NCBI RefSeq assembly: GCF_008042035.1
Contig: NZ_RDBL01000014.1
Span: 100,932-164,931 of the forward strand
Direction of reading: 5' to 3'
Length of the DNA: 64,000 bases
Source: Streptomyces sp. col6
GTDB lineage: Bacteria > Actinomycetota > Actinomycetes > Streptomycetales > Streptomycetaceae
Notes under the pieces: model-generated
What the model saw: the letters and a program-made list of their open reading frames with translations, nothing else
What the model was told of the DNA's origin: nothing
Database searches by the model: none
Position numbers and translations under genes: made by a program
Shown here: in pieces, positions 41,626 to 50,450 of the stretch
Layout: each line of letters starts with the position of its first letter
Numbering within the stretch: position 1 is the stretch's first letter

Positions 41626-42840
41626 TCAGGCCAGCGCCCCCAGCGGGTCGTCCAGGACCGGCTGCCAGGCCAGTTCCGCCGCCCCGACCAGGCTGTTGTG
41701 GTCGAGGGTGCAGGGCAGGATCGGCACGCTCCCACTGCGCCCCCACAGGCTGCGGTCGGCCACCACCGCCCGCAGCCGCTCGGGGTCGGCGTCGAGCAGG
41801 GCGCGGTGCAGACCGCCGAGGATGATCCGGTCCGGGTTGAGGATGTTGACGAGGCCGGCGAGGCCGAGGCCGAGCCGGTCGATCAGCTCCTCGGCGGCGG
41901 TGCGCACCGCCGGGTCCTCGTACTCGTTGCGCAGCAGGTCGCCGGACTGCTTGAGCAGGGACTCCTCGGGGCCGGGGGTGCGTCCGGCGGCGGTGAGGAA
42001 GGCGAGCGGGTCGGTCTCGACGTCCAGGCAGCCGCGGCCCCCGCAGTGGCAGGGGCGGCCCTCCGGGTTGACGGTGAGGTGGCCGACCTCCAGGGCGAGA
42101 CCCGAACTCCCGGTGTGCAGGCGGCCGTCGAGGACGAGCGCGCCGCCCACGCCACGGTGTCCGGTAGCGACGCACAGCAGGTGCTGGGCCTCGCGCCCGG
42201 CACCGTGCCGGTGTTCGGCGAGCGCGGCGAGGTTGACGTCGTTCCCGGTGAACGCCGGTCCCTCGATGCCCGCTTCGCGTACGCAGGTGGCGAAGATCTC
42301 GCGGACCGGGGCGCCGGCGGGCCAGGCGATGTGGAGCGGGTTGAGGGCGGTGCCCTCCGGCTCGGCGACCGCCGACGGCACCGCGAGGCCGGCCCCGACG
42401 CACCGCAGTCCGCTGTCCCGCAGCAGCCGTGCGCAGTCGTCGACGACTTCTCCGATGACCTGGGCGGGGTCGGCGGTGATGGTGACGCAGCCGGGAGCCG
42501 TGGCGACGAGCCGGCCGCCGAGGCCGACGAGCGCGGCGCGGAAGCCGTCCGCGTGCACCTGGGCGGCGACGGCCACCGGACCGGACTCCCGTACGGCCAG
42601 CCGGTGCGAGGGCCGGCCCTGCGAGCCCGCCGCCGAACCGGGGCTGGAGTCGACGCGGATGAGGCCGAGCGCCTCCAGTTCGGCAGCGACCGCGCCCGCC
42701 GTGGCCCGGGTGACCCCCAGCTCGGAGGTGAGGACGGCGCGCGTGGGCGCGCGTCCGGTGTGGACGAGTTCCAGGGCGGGTCCGAGCGCGCTGCGGCCCC
42801 TCTCCAACTTCGTCCGGGTGGTGGTCGCCTTGCCGTTCAT
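41626..42840 (-). CDS. ROK family transcriptional repressor
   Basis: A 404-residue NagC/XylR-type regulator. The winged helix is at ~30-65 (TRAVLTSELGVTRATAGAVAAEL), and the ROK kinase-like domain follows, with a zinc-binding cysteine cluster CHCGGRGCLD and the ATP-site-like relics VATGHRGVGGALV. The ROK signature is preserved although catalysis is not required. It is divergent from an MFS exporter across 155 bp that hold an AGTTTG/CAAACT inverted repeat. It probably senses a sugar or sugar phosphate and represses the transporter. Confidence 0.92.
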   Translation of the reverse strand: MNGKATTTRTKLERGRSALGPALELVHTGRAPTRAVLTSELGVTRATAGAVAAELEALGLIRVDSSPGSAAGSQGRPSHRLAVRESGPVAVAAQVHADGFRAALVGLGGRLVATAPGCVTITADPAQVIGEVVDDCARLLRDSGLRCVGAGLAVPSAVAEPEGTALNPLHIAWPAGAPVREIFATCVREAGIEGPAFTGNDVNLAALAEHRHGAGREAQHLLCVATGHRGVGGALVLDGRLHTGSSGLALEVGHLTVNPEGRPCHCGGRGCLDVETDPLAFLTAAGRTPGPEESLLKQSGDLLRNEYEDPAVRTAAEELIDRLGLGLAGLVNILNPDRIILGGLHRALLDADPERLRAVVADRSLWGRSGSVPILPCTLDHNSLVGAAELAWQPVLDDPLGALA

Positions 42841-42990
42841 GGGGGCGAGTCTCCCATGATCCGGAGGTGGCTTTGACGCCGTGGTGGCCGACTTGCCCCG
42901 GGTGCGACGCCTCGCCGTGGCCCCGGACCGCGCGCTGCGGGCCGGGCGGGACATCCGTCTTGCGTCCGCTGTCCGGCCGCCCCTATGCTG

Positions 42991-43015
42991 AGTTTGTGCC
43001 GCAACTAAACAAACT
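42991..43015. promoter_or_regulatory. possible ROK-type operator over the MFS start
   Basis: AGTTTG (42991-42996) and CAAACT (43010-43015) form an inverted repeat around an AT-rich 13-bp centre. ROK repressors often bind such T/A-rich palindromes. Here it overlaps the presumed GTG start of the MFS gene, so either the start is further downstream or repression acts over the start codon. Confidence 0.4.
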
Positions 43016-44222
43016 GCGGACGGCACTCCCGGGGGGACCTGGCGGCAACACCGCCCCGCTCCCGTCGGCCCGTCTCCGTACCGCGCTGACCGTGTTCTTC
43101 GCCCTCGACGGTTTCCTCTTCGCCGGCTGGGTGGTCCGCATCCCGGCCATCAAGCACCAGACCGGCGCCTCGGCCTCCACCCTCGGCCTCGCTCTCCTCG
43201 GCGTATCCGCCGGTGCCGTGATCACCATGATGCTGACCGGCCGGCTCTGCCACCGGTTCGGCAGCCACGCGGTGACCGTGGTCTGCGGCGTCCTGCTGTC
43301 CCTCAGCATCGCGTTGCCCGCCCAGACGCACTCGGCCCTCTCCCTGGGTCTCGTACTCCTGGTCTTCGGTGCGGCGTACGGCGGGATGAACGTGGCGATG
43401 AACAGCGCGGCGGTGGACCTGGTCTCCGCCCTGCGCCGCCCCGTGATGCCCAGCTTCCACGCCGCGTTCAGCCTCGGCGGGATGATCGGCGCCGGGCTCG
43501 GCGGGCTTGTCGCCGGCGGTCTCTCGCCCGCCCTGCACCTCTTCTTCCTGACCGGAATCGGCCTGGTCGTCACCGCTGTCGCGGGCCCGGTCCTGCTGCG
43601 GCACCCCGCCCCGAAGGCTCCGGAGGCGGTGGTCGCCGCCGCACCCTCCGGCCGGCCCGCCCAGCGCCTGTCCGGGCGGGCGCGCAAGGTGGTGCTGCTG
43701 TTCGGCGTGATCGCGCTCTGCACCGCGTACGGCGAAGGCGCCCTGGCCGACTGGGGCGCCCTGCACCTGGAGCAGGACCTGCACGCCCGCCCCGGGATCG
43801 CCGCCGCCGGCTACTCGCTGTTCGCACTGGCCATGACGGCGGGCCGGCTCAGCGGCACGATCCTCCTCGAACGGCTCGGGCAGACCCGCACACTGGTGGC
43901 GGGCGGCCTCACGGCGGCCGCCGGGATGCTCCTGGGGTCGCTCGCCCCGACGGCCTGGCTCGCGCTGCTCGGGTTCGCCGTCACCGGGCTCGGCCTCGCC
44001 AACATCTTCCCGGTGGCGGTCGGCCGGGCCGGCGAGCTTGCGGGCCCCGGCGGGGTCGCCGCAGCCTCGACGCTGGGCTACGGCGGCATGCTGCTCGGGC
44101 CGCCCGCGATCGGCTTCCTGGCCGACTGGTTCTCGCTGCCGGTGGCCCTGACCACCGTGGCGGTGCTGGCCGGTGCGGCGGCGGCCCTCGGGTACGGCGC
44201 CCGCAAGGCTGCGCACAGCTGA
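42996..44222 (+). CDS. MFS transporter
   Basis: A 408-residue permease with 12 predicted helices. GRLCHRFGSHAV follows helix 2 and RLSGTILLERLGQTR is the equivalent loop in the second half. The NVAMNSAAVDL and MPSFHAAFSLGGMIGAGLGG helices match the sugar/DHA-type MFS group common next to ROK regulators. The start (GTG 42996) is uncertain because of the overlapping palindrome and lack of a ribosome site; the first helix only begins at about residue 28. Confidence 0.88.
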   Translation: MPQLNKLRTALPGGPGGNTAPLPSARLRTALTVFFALDGFLFAGWVVRIPAIKHQTGASASTLGLALLGVSAGAVITMMLTGRLCHRFGSHAVTVVCGVLLSLSIALPAQTHSALSLGLVLLVFGAAYGGMNVAMNSAAVDLVSALRRPVMPSFHAAFSLGGMIGAGLGGLVAGGLSPALHLFFLTGIGLVVTAVAGPVLLRHPAPKAPEAVVAAAPSGRPAQRLSGRARKVVLLFGVIALCTAYGEGALADWGALHLEQDLHARPGIAAAGYSLFALAMTAGRLSGTILLERLGQTRTLVAGGLTAAAGMLLGSLAPTAWLALLGFAVTGLGLANIFPVAVGRAGELAGPGGVAAASTLGYGGMLLGPPAIGFLADWFSLPVALTTVAVLAGAAAALGYGARKAAHS

Positions 44223-44300
44223 GCGAATGAGTAGCGGTACTCAGGCAGGAACGATTCCCCCCGCGCACGATGGAGACACAGCCATCGACGGGGAGACACC

Positions 44301-44675
44301 ATGAACCCGCCGGCCATGAACCAGCAGACGATCCGCACGCTCGCACGGCTCACCTTCGGCAACGCCGCGTCGCTGCTCTACCTGGGCGCCGTCGCCGTGG
44401 CCGCCGTGTTCGTCACCGTGGACACCCTGTTCGTCACCCATGACGACGCCTCGTTCGCCGGTGTCTGGCTGTTCCTGATGGCGGCGCCGACCGTGTTCCT
44501 GTTCCTGCTCGGCGGCTCGCTGGCGGGGGCGGAGTCCTTCGGCCCCGCCTGGTTCATGTACCTGGCGCTGACGGTGTCCGTGCTGGTGCAGTCGCTGGCG
44601 CTCGGCTGGTTCGTCCGGCTCGTCGTACGCGGCGGCGCCCGCCGGACCGGCTCGGCCCACCCCCAGGGCGCCTGA
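44301..44675 (+). CDS. SCO4225-like small membrane protein
   Basis: A 124-residue protein with four hydrophobic segments (LLYLGAVAVAAVFVTVDTLF, VWLFLMAAPTVFLFLLGG, FMYLALTVSVLVQSLALGWF and adjacent). It resembles the streptomycete SCO4225 membrane family, which has no known function. GGGGAG lies 6 bp upstream of the ATG. A maleylpyruvate-isomerase-like gene follows 20 bp later and may be cotranscribed. Confidence 0.78.
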   Translation: MNPPAMNQQTIRTLARLTFGNAASLLYLGAVAVAAVFVTVDTLFVTHDDASFAGVWLFLMAAPTVFLFLLGGSLAGAESFGPAWFMYLALTVSVLVQSLALGWFVRLVVRGGARRTGSAHPQGA

Positions 44676-44695
44676 CCGCCTGGCACAATCCGGCC

Positions 44696-45451
44696 ATGAA
44701 GATCACGGAACACATAGAGACCCTGGCCGCCGAGGGCCGCCTCCTCGCGGACGCGGCCGACGGGGCCGGGGCCGGAGCACCGGTGCCGACCTGCCCCGAC
44801 TGGCGGGTACGCGATCTGCTCAGACACACCGCGATGGTGCATGCCTGGGCCGCCGCCCTCGTGCGCGAGGGGCATACCTCGTACGTCCCCGACACCGGGG
44901 AATCGCAGCTGGATGGCCCGGAACTGGTGGCGCTCTTCCGCGAGGGGCACCGGCACCTGGTGGAGGTACTGGAGAACGCGCCGCACGACGTGGAGTGCTG
45001 GTCGTTCCTCCCCGCGTCCTCGCCGCTCGCCTTCTGGGCCCGCCGCCAGGCGCACGAGACGACGATCCACCGGGTGGACGCCGAATCCGCGCGGGGCGGC
45101 GCCCTCTCCCCCGTCGCACCCGCCCACGCGCTGGACGGCATCGACGAACTGCTGCTCGGGATGCACGCCCGCCCGAAGAGCAGGGTGCGCACCGGAACCC
45201 CGCGCACGCTGCGGGTCCGGGCGACGGACACAGGCACCGTGTGGACCGTACGGCTGTCGGCCGAGCCGCCGTCGGCGGTACGCGAGGAGGGGCCGGTCAC
45301 GGAGGCCACCGCGGACTGCGAGTTGAGCGCTCCGGCCGAGACGCTCTATCTCACCCTGTGGAACCGGCTCCCGCTCACGGCCCTGACGGTGACCGGCGAC
45401 GAGGATCTGGCCAGGCTGTGGCGCGACAACTCCTCGATCACCTGGTCGTGA
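44696..45451 (+). CDS. maleylpyruvate isomerase family, mycothiol-dependent (DinB-like) protein
   Basis: A 251-residue protein of the MDMPI group. The N-terminal four-helix DinB-like domain carries VPTCPDWRVRDLLRHTAMVHAWA, with the metal-binding His pair, and later RRQAHETTIHRVDAE. The C-terminal SCP-like domain (~170-245) ends LPLTALTVTGDEDLARLW. Members use mycothiol, fitting an actinomycete, and catalyse isomerisation or S-transfer; the substrate is unknown. A perfect hairpin follows. Confidence 0.9.
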   Translation: MKITEHIETLAAEGRLLADAADGAGAGAPVPTCPDWRVRDLLRHTAMVHAWAAALVREGHTSYVPDTGESQLDGPELVALFREGHRHLVEVLENAPHDVECWSFLPASSPLAFWARRQAHETTIHRVDAESARGGALSPVAPAHALDGIDELLLGMHARPKSRVRTGTPRTLRVRATDTGTVWTVRLSAEPPSAVREEGPVTEATADCELSAPAETLYLTLWNRLPLTALTVTGDEDLARLWRDNSSITWS

Positions 45452-45471
45452 CGCCCTGAACCCGGCCCACG

Positions 45472-45500
45472 ACGGCGGGGCGCGGCCTGCGCCCCGCCGT
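45472..45500. terminator. bidirectional terminator
   Basis: ACGGCGGGGCGC and GCGCCCCGCCGT, 12-bp arms with a 5-base loop, lie between the convergent isomerase-like and TetR genes. Confidence 0.8.
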
Positions 45501-45513
45501 ACGTCCGCCGTCC

Positions 45514-46227
45514 TCAGCCGCGCCTTCCCAGCAGGCCCACCGTGCGGGCCAGTTCCGTGACGGCCTGACGGAAGAAGACCTCGCGGGCCTCCACCACCCG
45601 GTGGAACTGGCCGAACACCTCGAAGGACACCAGCCCGAACAGCTGCGCCCAGGCCGCGACCAGCGGCGCGGCCACCGCCGGGGCCAGGCCGGGGGCGATG
45701 TCGGCGGCGAGCCGTTCGGCCTCCGGGCGCAGCTCGCCGGGGAGCGGCGGCAGCGCCAGGCCCTCGTCCCGGTGGGCCTCCTCGACGATGGCGATGAGCA
45801 CCATGCCGACGCGTGCGGCGGGGCCGACGGTGTCCTGGGGTGCCGTGTAGCCGGGCACGGGTGAGCCGTAGATGAGCGCGTACTCGTGGGGGTGGGCCAG
45901 CGCCCAGTCGCGTACGGCGCAGGCGACGGCCACCCAGCGGGCGAGACCGGTGACGGGCGCGCCGGCCGCCCCGGCGGCGGCCCGGTGGGCCCGCTCGGCC
46001 GCCGCGCCGACCGCGTCGTACGCGTCGACGATCAGGGCCGTCAGCAGGTCGTCCCGGCTGGGGAAGTAGCGGTAGAGCGCCGAGGAGACCATGCCCAGCT
46101 CGCGCGCGACGGCGCGCAGCGACAGTTTCGCCGCGCCCTCGGCCGCGAGCTGCTTTTTCGCCTCGTCCTTGATGGCGGCGGTGACCTCGATACGGGCCCG
46201 TTCCCTGGCTCCCCGGACAGTGCTCAT
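45514..46227 (-). CDS. TetR family transcriptional regulator
   Basis: A 237-residue repressor. The HTH is at ~25-65 (LSLRAVARELGMVSSALYRYFPSRDDLLTAL), followed by a TetR_C WHG-type ligand domain (DWALAHPHEYALIYGSPVPGY). ATG 46227 is chosen over a frame extension to 46338 that would read through the operators. The divergent region to the F420-type oxidoreductase contains GAGAGCACTGCTCTC palindromes, so it most likely represses both itself and that gene. Confidence 0.92.
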   Translation of the reverse strand: MSTVRGARERARIEVTAAIKDEAKKQLAAEGAAKLSLRAVARELGMVSSALYRYFPSRDDLLTALIVDAYDAVGAAAERAHRAAAGAAGAPVTGLARWVAVACAVRDWALAHPHEYALIYGSPVPGYTAPQDTVGPAARVGMVLIAIVEEAHRDEGLALPPLPGELRPEAERLAADIAPGLAPAVAAPLVAAWAQLFGLVSFEVFGQFHRVVEAREVFFRQAVTELARTVGLLGRRG

Positions 46228-46250
46228 GGGGTTCAGTCTGCCACGCAAGC

Positions 46251-46260
46251 AGAGCAGTGC
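46251..46260. promoter_or_regulatory. half-site of the TetR operator
   Basis: AGAGCAGTGC resembles one arm of the palindromes at 46289 and 46341 and lies 24 bp from the TetR start codon. Confidence 0.4.
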
Positions 46261-46288
46261 CCAATAACGAGAGTGCCGACCCGAAGAG

Positions 46289-46301
46289 AGAGCACTGCTC
46301 T
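46289..46301. promoter_or_regulatory. TetR operator 1
   Basis: AGAGCACTGCTCT, a perfect 13-bp palindrome with odd centre, lies in the divergent region. Confidence 0.7.
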
Positions 46302-46340
46302 TGCTTTTGAGCACCGCTTTCGTGCACACTGATCTCAAGC

Positions 46341-46355
46341 GAGAGCACTGCTCTC
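46341..46355. promoter_or_regulatory. TetR operator 2
   Basis: GAGAGCACTGCTCTC, a perfect 15-bp palindrome, lies 33 bp upstream of the oxidoreductase start. Its repetition 52 bp from operator 1 makes specific regulation likely. Confidence 0.75.
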
Positions 46356-46387
46356 GGAAACGTTCTCTCCACCGTGGGGGTCACACC

Positions 46388-46846
46388 ATGTCGCAGACGG
46401 AGCCGTACTACCTGCAGGGCAGCCCGCTCAACGTCCGCTTCAACAGCCTCGTCGGCTGGCTCGCACGGCACGGGATCAGTCTGCTCGGCTCGCAGGAGCT
46501 GTCGGTGCGGGGCCGCAAGAGCGGCAAGATGCAGCGCGTCCCGGTCAACCCGCACACCTACGAGGGCGCGCGCTACCTGGTCTCCGCGCGCGGCCACTCG
46601 CAGTGGGTGCGCAACATGCGGGCGGCCGGCGGCGGGGAGCTGCGGACCGGCCGCAGGACGCGGACCTTCACGGCCGTGGAGATCGCGGACGACGCGCACA
46701 AGGCGGCCGTCGTCCGCGCCTATCTGGAGCGCTGGGGCTGGGAGGTCAACCAGTACTTCCAGGGCATCACGGCGAAGTCCACGGACGCCGAGATCCTGGC
46801 GGCCTGCCCGGACCACCCGGTCTTCCTGATCAGCGAGAAGGGCTGA
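46388..46846 (+). CDS. nitroreductase/deazaflavin(F420)-dependent oxidoreductase (DDN family)
   Basis: A 152-residue split-barrel protein of the Rv3547-like family. Characteristic blocks are LSVRGRKSGKMQRVPVNP (phosphate/F420 contact), ARYLVSARGHSQWVRNMRAAG and the final VFLISEKG-type strand. Such proteins use F420H2 to reduce quinones or xenobiotics. The start ATG 46388 follows GGGGGT-type sequence; an upstream in-frame extension would cross the operators. It is divergent from and probably repressed by the TetR regulator. Confidence 0.9.
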   Translation: MSQTEPYYLQGSPLNVRFNSLVGWLARHGISLLGSQELSVRGRKSGKMQRVPVNPHTYEGARYLVSARGHSQWVRNMRAAGGGELRTGRRTRTFTAVEIADDAHKAAVVRAYLERWGWEVNQYFQGITAKSTDAEILAACPDHPVFLISEKG

Positions 46847-46868
46847 CGCACCGGACGGTGCGTCAGCC
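46841..46868. terminator. bidirectional terminator overlapping the oxidoreductase stop codon
   Basis: GGCTGACGCACC (46841-46852, containing the TGA stop) pairs perfectly with GGTGCGTCAGCC (46857-46868), between convergent genes. Confidence 0.8.
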
Positions 46869-46884
46869 CCCGGAAGCCCGCGTT

Positions 46885-48099
46885 CTAACGGTCCATCGCC
46901 GAGAGCGCCCGCTGGGCCAGCGGGTGCGAACGGACCAGCTCGGCCAGCGAAGTCGTCCCGCGGGTGATGCCCGCGAACGCGTTCCACGCGGGGCGGAAGC
47001 CGGTCAGCACGGCGTGCAGCAGACCCGGGCGGCGCTCGAACAGCTTCAGCATGCGCCGGCCCACGCTCATCTCGACGCCGAGCCCGGCCTTGATGGCGAA
47101 GGCGTAGTTGAGCGCCTGGCGGCGGGCGTCCACCGCGTCGTGCGCCTCCGCGACGCGCACCGCCCACTCCCCGGCGAGCCGTCCCGAGCGCAGCGCGAAC
47201 GAGATCCCCTCGCGGGTCCACGGCTCCAGCAGGCCCGCGGCGTCCCCGCACACCAGCACCCGGCCGCGCGAGAGCGGCGAGTCCTCGCTGCGGCAGCGCG
47301 TCAGATGGCCGGAGGAGATCGTCGGCTCGAACCCGGCGAGGCCGAGCCGCGCGACGAAGTCCTCCAGATACCGCTTGGTGCCGGCGCCGTCGCCGCGCGC
47401 GGAGATCACGCCGACCGTCAGGGTGTCGCCCTTCGGGAAGACCCAGCCGTAACTGCCGGGCATGGGGCCCCAGTCGATGAGGACGCGGCCCGCCCAGTCC
47501 TCCGCCACGGTGGGCGGGACCGGGATCTCCGACTCCAGGCCGAGGTCGACCTGGTCGAGCTTCACCCCGACATGCGCTCCTATCCGCCCGGCGCTGCCGT
47601 CGGCGCCCACCACCGCGCGGGCGAGGACGGTCTCGCCGCCGGACAGCACCACGGCGACCGTGCGCCGGTCGGGCACCGCGGCGCCGTGCTGCTCCACCCG
47701 GGTGACGGTGGCTCCGGTGCGCAGTTCGGCACCGGCCTTCTGCGCCTGCTCGACGAGCCCCGCGTCGAACTCCGGGCGGTTGATGAGCCCGAAGAGCATC
47801 CGCTTGGAGCGGCGGGTGCGGGCCAGTCTGCCGTTGAGCGAGAAGGTGACCGCGTGGATCCGGTCCTTCAGGGGCAGTTCGAACCCGGGCGGCAACGCGT
47901 CGCGCGAGAATCCGATGATGCCGCCGCCGCACGTCTTGTACCGGGGCAGCTCCGCCTTCTCCAGGAGCAGTACCTTACGGCCGGCCACGGCCGCCGCGTA
48001 TGCCGCGGAGGCTCCCGCCGGTCCGGCGCCGACTACGACGACGTCCCAGACGGACGACTCTTCGTGCTCATGTCCGGCGTCTGCGTTCTCGCTGCTCAC
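46885..48099 (-). CDS. geranylgeranyl reductase family FAD-dependent oxidoreductase
   Basis: A 404-residue flavoprotein. The FAD-binding dinucleotide fold VVVGAGPAGASAAYAAA is near the N-terminus, PRYKTCGGGII follows, and the second FAD motif is VLVCGDAAGLLEPWTREGISFAL. The family reduces isoprenoid double bonds (menaquinone or other prenyl chains) or acts as an epoxidase/hydroxylase. In streptomycetes a copy near the nuo genes is linked to menaquinone, but no such genes are adjacent here. GTG 48099 is used; GTG 48144, with AGGAT nearby, is an alternative start. Confidence 0.9.
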   Translation of the reverse strand: MSSENADAGHEHEESSVWDVVVVGAGPAGASAAYAAAVAGRKVLLLEKAELPRYKTCGGGIIGFSRDALPPGFELPLKDRIHAVTFSLNGRLARTRRSKRMLFGLINRPEFDAGLVEQAQKAGAELRTGATVTRVEQHGAAVPDRRTVAVVLSGGETVLARAVVGADGSAGRIGAHVGVKLDQVDLGLESEIPVPPTVAEDWAGRVLIDWGPMPGSYGWVFPKGDTLTVGVISARGDGAGTKRYLEDFVARLGLAGFEPTISSGHLTRCRSEDSPLSRGRVLVCGDAAGLLEPWTREGISFALRSGRLAGEWAVRVAEAHDAVDARRQALNYAFAIKAGLGVEMSVGRRMLKLFERRPGLLHAVLTGFRPAWNAFAGITRGTTSLAELVRSHPLAQRALSAMDR

Positions 48100-48283
48100 G
48101 ATGTGCTTCTGCTCCCGATCCGACCAGTGGCCCAAGCTGCTCACGGCATCCTACGGCTCGTTGTCGCCGAGCCCCGCTGTGGGAGGATCGGCCGAGTCCC
48201 CGACGTACCCGCGACGCCGCACTCCAGGCGGGCGAGTACCCGGAAACGTATACATAACGTCGCACCTACCAGGAGCGTGCCCC

Positions 48284-49648
48284 ATGACCGCCCATCCGAT
48301 CTCCGAGACCGTCGCCTCGCTGATGCCCCGCGCCAAGGCGGAGCTGACCGAGCTGGTGGCCTTCCAGTCGGTGGCGGACCCCGCGGTCTTCCCGAGGAGC
48401 GAGTGCGAGGCCGCCGCCGAGTGGGTCGCCGCGGCGCTGCGTACCGACGGCTTCCAGGACGTCGCCCTGCTCGACACCCCGGACGGCTCCCAGTCCGTCT
48501 ACGGCTTCCTGCCGGGTCCGGCGGACGCCCCGACCGTGCTGCTCTACGCGCACTACGACGTGCAGCCGCCGCTCGACGAGCCGGCCTGGCTCTCCCCGCC
48601 GTTCGAGCTGACGGAGCGTGACGGCCGCTGGTTCGGCCGGGGCGCCGCCGACTGCAAGGGCGGCTTCATCATGCATCTGCTCGCGCTGCGCGCTCTCCGG
48701 GCCGACGGCGGGGTGCCCGTCTCGGTCAAGGTGATCGTGGAGGGCTCGGAGGAGCAGGGCACCGGGGGTCTGGAGCGGTACGCCGAGGCGCACCCCGGGC
48801 TGCTCGCGGCCGACACCATCGTGATCGGTGACACCGGAAACTTCCGGGTGGGGCTGCCGACCGTGACCTCGACGCTGCGCGGCATGACGATGCTGCGGGT
48901 GCAGCTGGACACCCTTGAGGGCAATCTCCACTCCGGGCAGTTCGGGGGTGCCGCGCCGGACGCGCTCGCCGCGATGATCCAGCTGCTCGCCTCGTTGCGC
49001 GCCGAGGACGGTTCGACGACCGTCGACGGTCTGACCGCGGACACGGAGTGGGACGGTCTGCAGTACCCGGAGGAGGAGTTCCGCAAGGACGCCAAGGTCC
49101 TCGACGGGGTCGGGCTCATCGGCACGGGCACGGTCGCCGACCGGATCTGGGCGCGTCCCGCTGTCACCGTGATCGGCATCGACTGCCCGGCCGTGGTCGG
49201 CGCGACGCCGTCGGTGCAGGCGAGCGCCCGCGCGCAGATCAGCCTCCGGGTGCCGCCGGGGCAGAACGCGGACGAGGCGACGAAGCTGCTGACCGCGCAC
49301 CTGCTCGCGCACGCCCCGTGGGGCGCGCGGGTCTCGGTCGAGCAGGTCGGCCAGGGCCAGCCGTTCCGCGCGGACATCGCGAGCCCGGCGTACACCGCGA
49401 TGGCCGACGCCATGCGGGTCGCGTACCCGGGCCAGGAGATGCAGTCCTCGGGCATGGGTGGCTCGATCCCGCTCTGCAACACGCTCGCCGAGCTGTACCC
49501 GGACGCGGAGATCCTGCTGATCGGGCTGAGCGAGCCGGAGGCCCAGATCCACGCGGTGAACGAGAGCGTGTCGCCCGAGGAGCTGGAGCGCCTGTCGGTG
49601 GCCGAGGCGCTGTTCCTGCGCAACTACGCGGCGTCCAAGGCGGTCTGA
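48284..49648 (+). CDS. M20 family metallopeptidase (dipeptidase)
   Basis: A 454-residue cytosolic zinc aminoacyl-peptidase. Zinc ligands and catalytic residues are evident: His90 and Asp92 in LLYAHYDVQPP, the bridging Asp in GRGAADCKGG, Glu-Glu in VEGSEEQG, and the later Asp and His (VIGDTGN, IHAVNESV). The dimerisation/lid domain inserts at ~200-310. It matches the M20 dipeptidase group common in Streptomyces. AGGAG lies 8 bp before ATG 48284. Confidence 0.95.
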   Translation: MTAHPISETVASLMPRAKAELTELVAFQSVADPAVFPRSECEAAAEWVAAALRTDGFQDVALLDTPDGSQSVYGFLPGPADAPTVLLYAHYDVQPPLDEPAWLSPPFELTERDGRWFGRGAADCKGGFIMHLLALRALRADGGVPVSVKVIVEGSEEQGTGGLERYAEAHPGLLAADTIVIGDTGNFRVGLPTVTSTLRGMTMLRVQLDTLEGNLHSGQFGGAAPDALAAMIQLLASLRAEDGSTTVDGLTADTEWDGLQYPEEEFRKDAKVLDGVGLIGTGTVADRIWARPAVTVIGIDCPAVVGATPSVQASARAQISLRVPPGQNADEATKLLTAHLLAHAPWGARVSVEQVGQGQPFRADIASPAYTAMADAMRVAYPGQEMQSSGMGGSIPLCNTLAELYPDAEILLIGLSEPEAQIHAVNESVSPEELERLSVAEALFLRNYAASKAV

Positions 49649-49739
49649 GCCCGCGCCGGGACCGCGCTACGCGTTGAGCGAAGCTCGCCGAGAGCGTAGA
49701 TCCATGCGGTGACCGGACGGTTCGCCGTACGTTCGCCGC

Positions 49740-50450
49740 ATGGATCTCGTCGAGGTGCTTCCGCAGTTGCACATGTTCCGCTTCCCGATCGGCCAGGCGT
49801 ACCTCTGGCGCGACGGGACGGAGCTGACCCTGATCGACGCGGGCGACGTGAACGCGGCGTCCGCCATCGAGGAGGCGGTGCGCGGCCTCGGCCACGACCC
49901 CGCCGGCATCGCCCGGATCGTCATCACCCACGGCCACCGGGACCACTACGGCGCCGCCCAGGAGCTGGCAGACCGCCATGGTGCCGAGATCCTCGCGCAC
50001 CGGCTGGACGCGCCGGTGATCCGGGGCGAGGAGGAGGTCGGGGAGCCGGTCCTGCTGGACTGGGAACGCCCACTGTACGAACACGCGCTGACCGTTCCCC
50101 CGGCTCCGCCGACCCGGGTCGACACAGAACTGGCCGACGGCGTGACGCTGCCCTTCGCGGGCGGGGCGCGCGTGGTCCACTCCCCCGGCCACACCCCGGG
50201 CTCCATCGGCCTGCATCTGCCCCGGCACGGCGTCCTGTTCACGGGCGACTGCGTGGCCGGGGTGGGGCAGGTGATGCTGGGCGTCTTCAACATCGACCGC
50301 GAGCAGGCCGTGGCCTCGTTCCGGCGGCTGGCCGCGCTGGAACCGGCCACGGTCTGCTTCGGTCACGGCGATCCCCTCACCGAGGACGCCGCCGCGGTCC
50401 TGCGGGCCTCAGCCGACCGGGACTCCGGCCTCCAGGTTGAGCACGGCTGA
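49740..50450 (+). CDS. MBL-fold metallo-hydrolase
   Basis: A 236-residue metallo-beta-lactamase-fold hydrolase. The metal motif HGHRDH lies at 64-69 (His64, His66, Asp68, His69), followed by HSPGHTPGSIG, FTGDCVAG and the final CFGHGDPL. The layout is that of glyoxalase II/lactonase-like proteins with a di-zinc centre. The substrate cannot be named. The start is ATG 49740. Its end overlaps the convergent P-loop/Nudix gene by 42 bp. Confidence 0.92.
   Translation: MDLVEVLPQLHMFRFPIGQAYLWRDGTELTLIDAGDVNAASAIEEAVRGLGHDPAGIARIVITHGHRDHYGAAQELADRHGAEILAHRLDAPVIRGEEEVGEPVLLDWERPLYEHALTVPPAPPTRVDTELADGVTLPFAGGARVVHSPGHTPGSIGLHLPRHGVLFTGDCVAGVGQVMLGVFNIDREQAVASFRRLAALEPATVCFGHGDPLTEDAAAVLRASADRDSGLQVEHG

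Noticed and set aside
44378..47932. A minus-strand open frame of more than 1100 codons
   Set aside because: It runs antisense through five well-supported genes and its product is Arg/Gly/Pro-rich without domains; such frames are a by-product of high third-position G+C.
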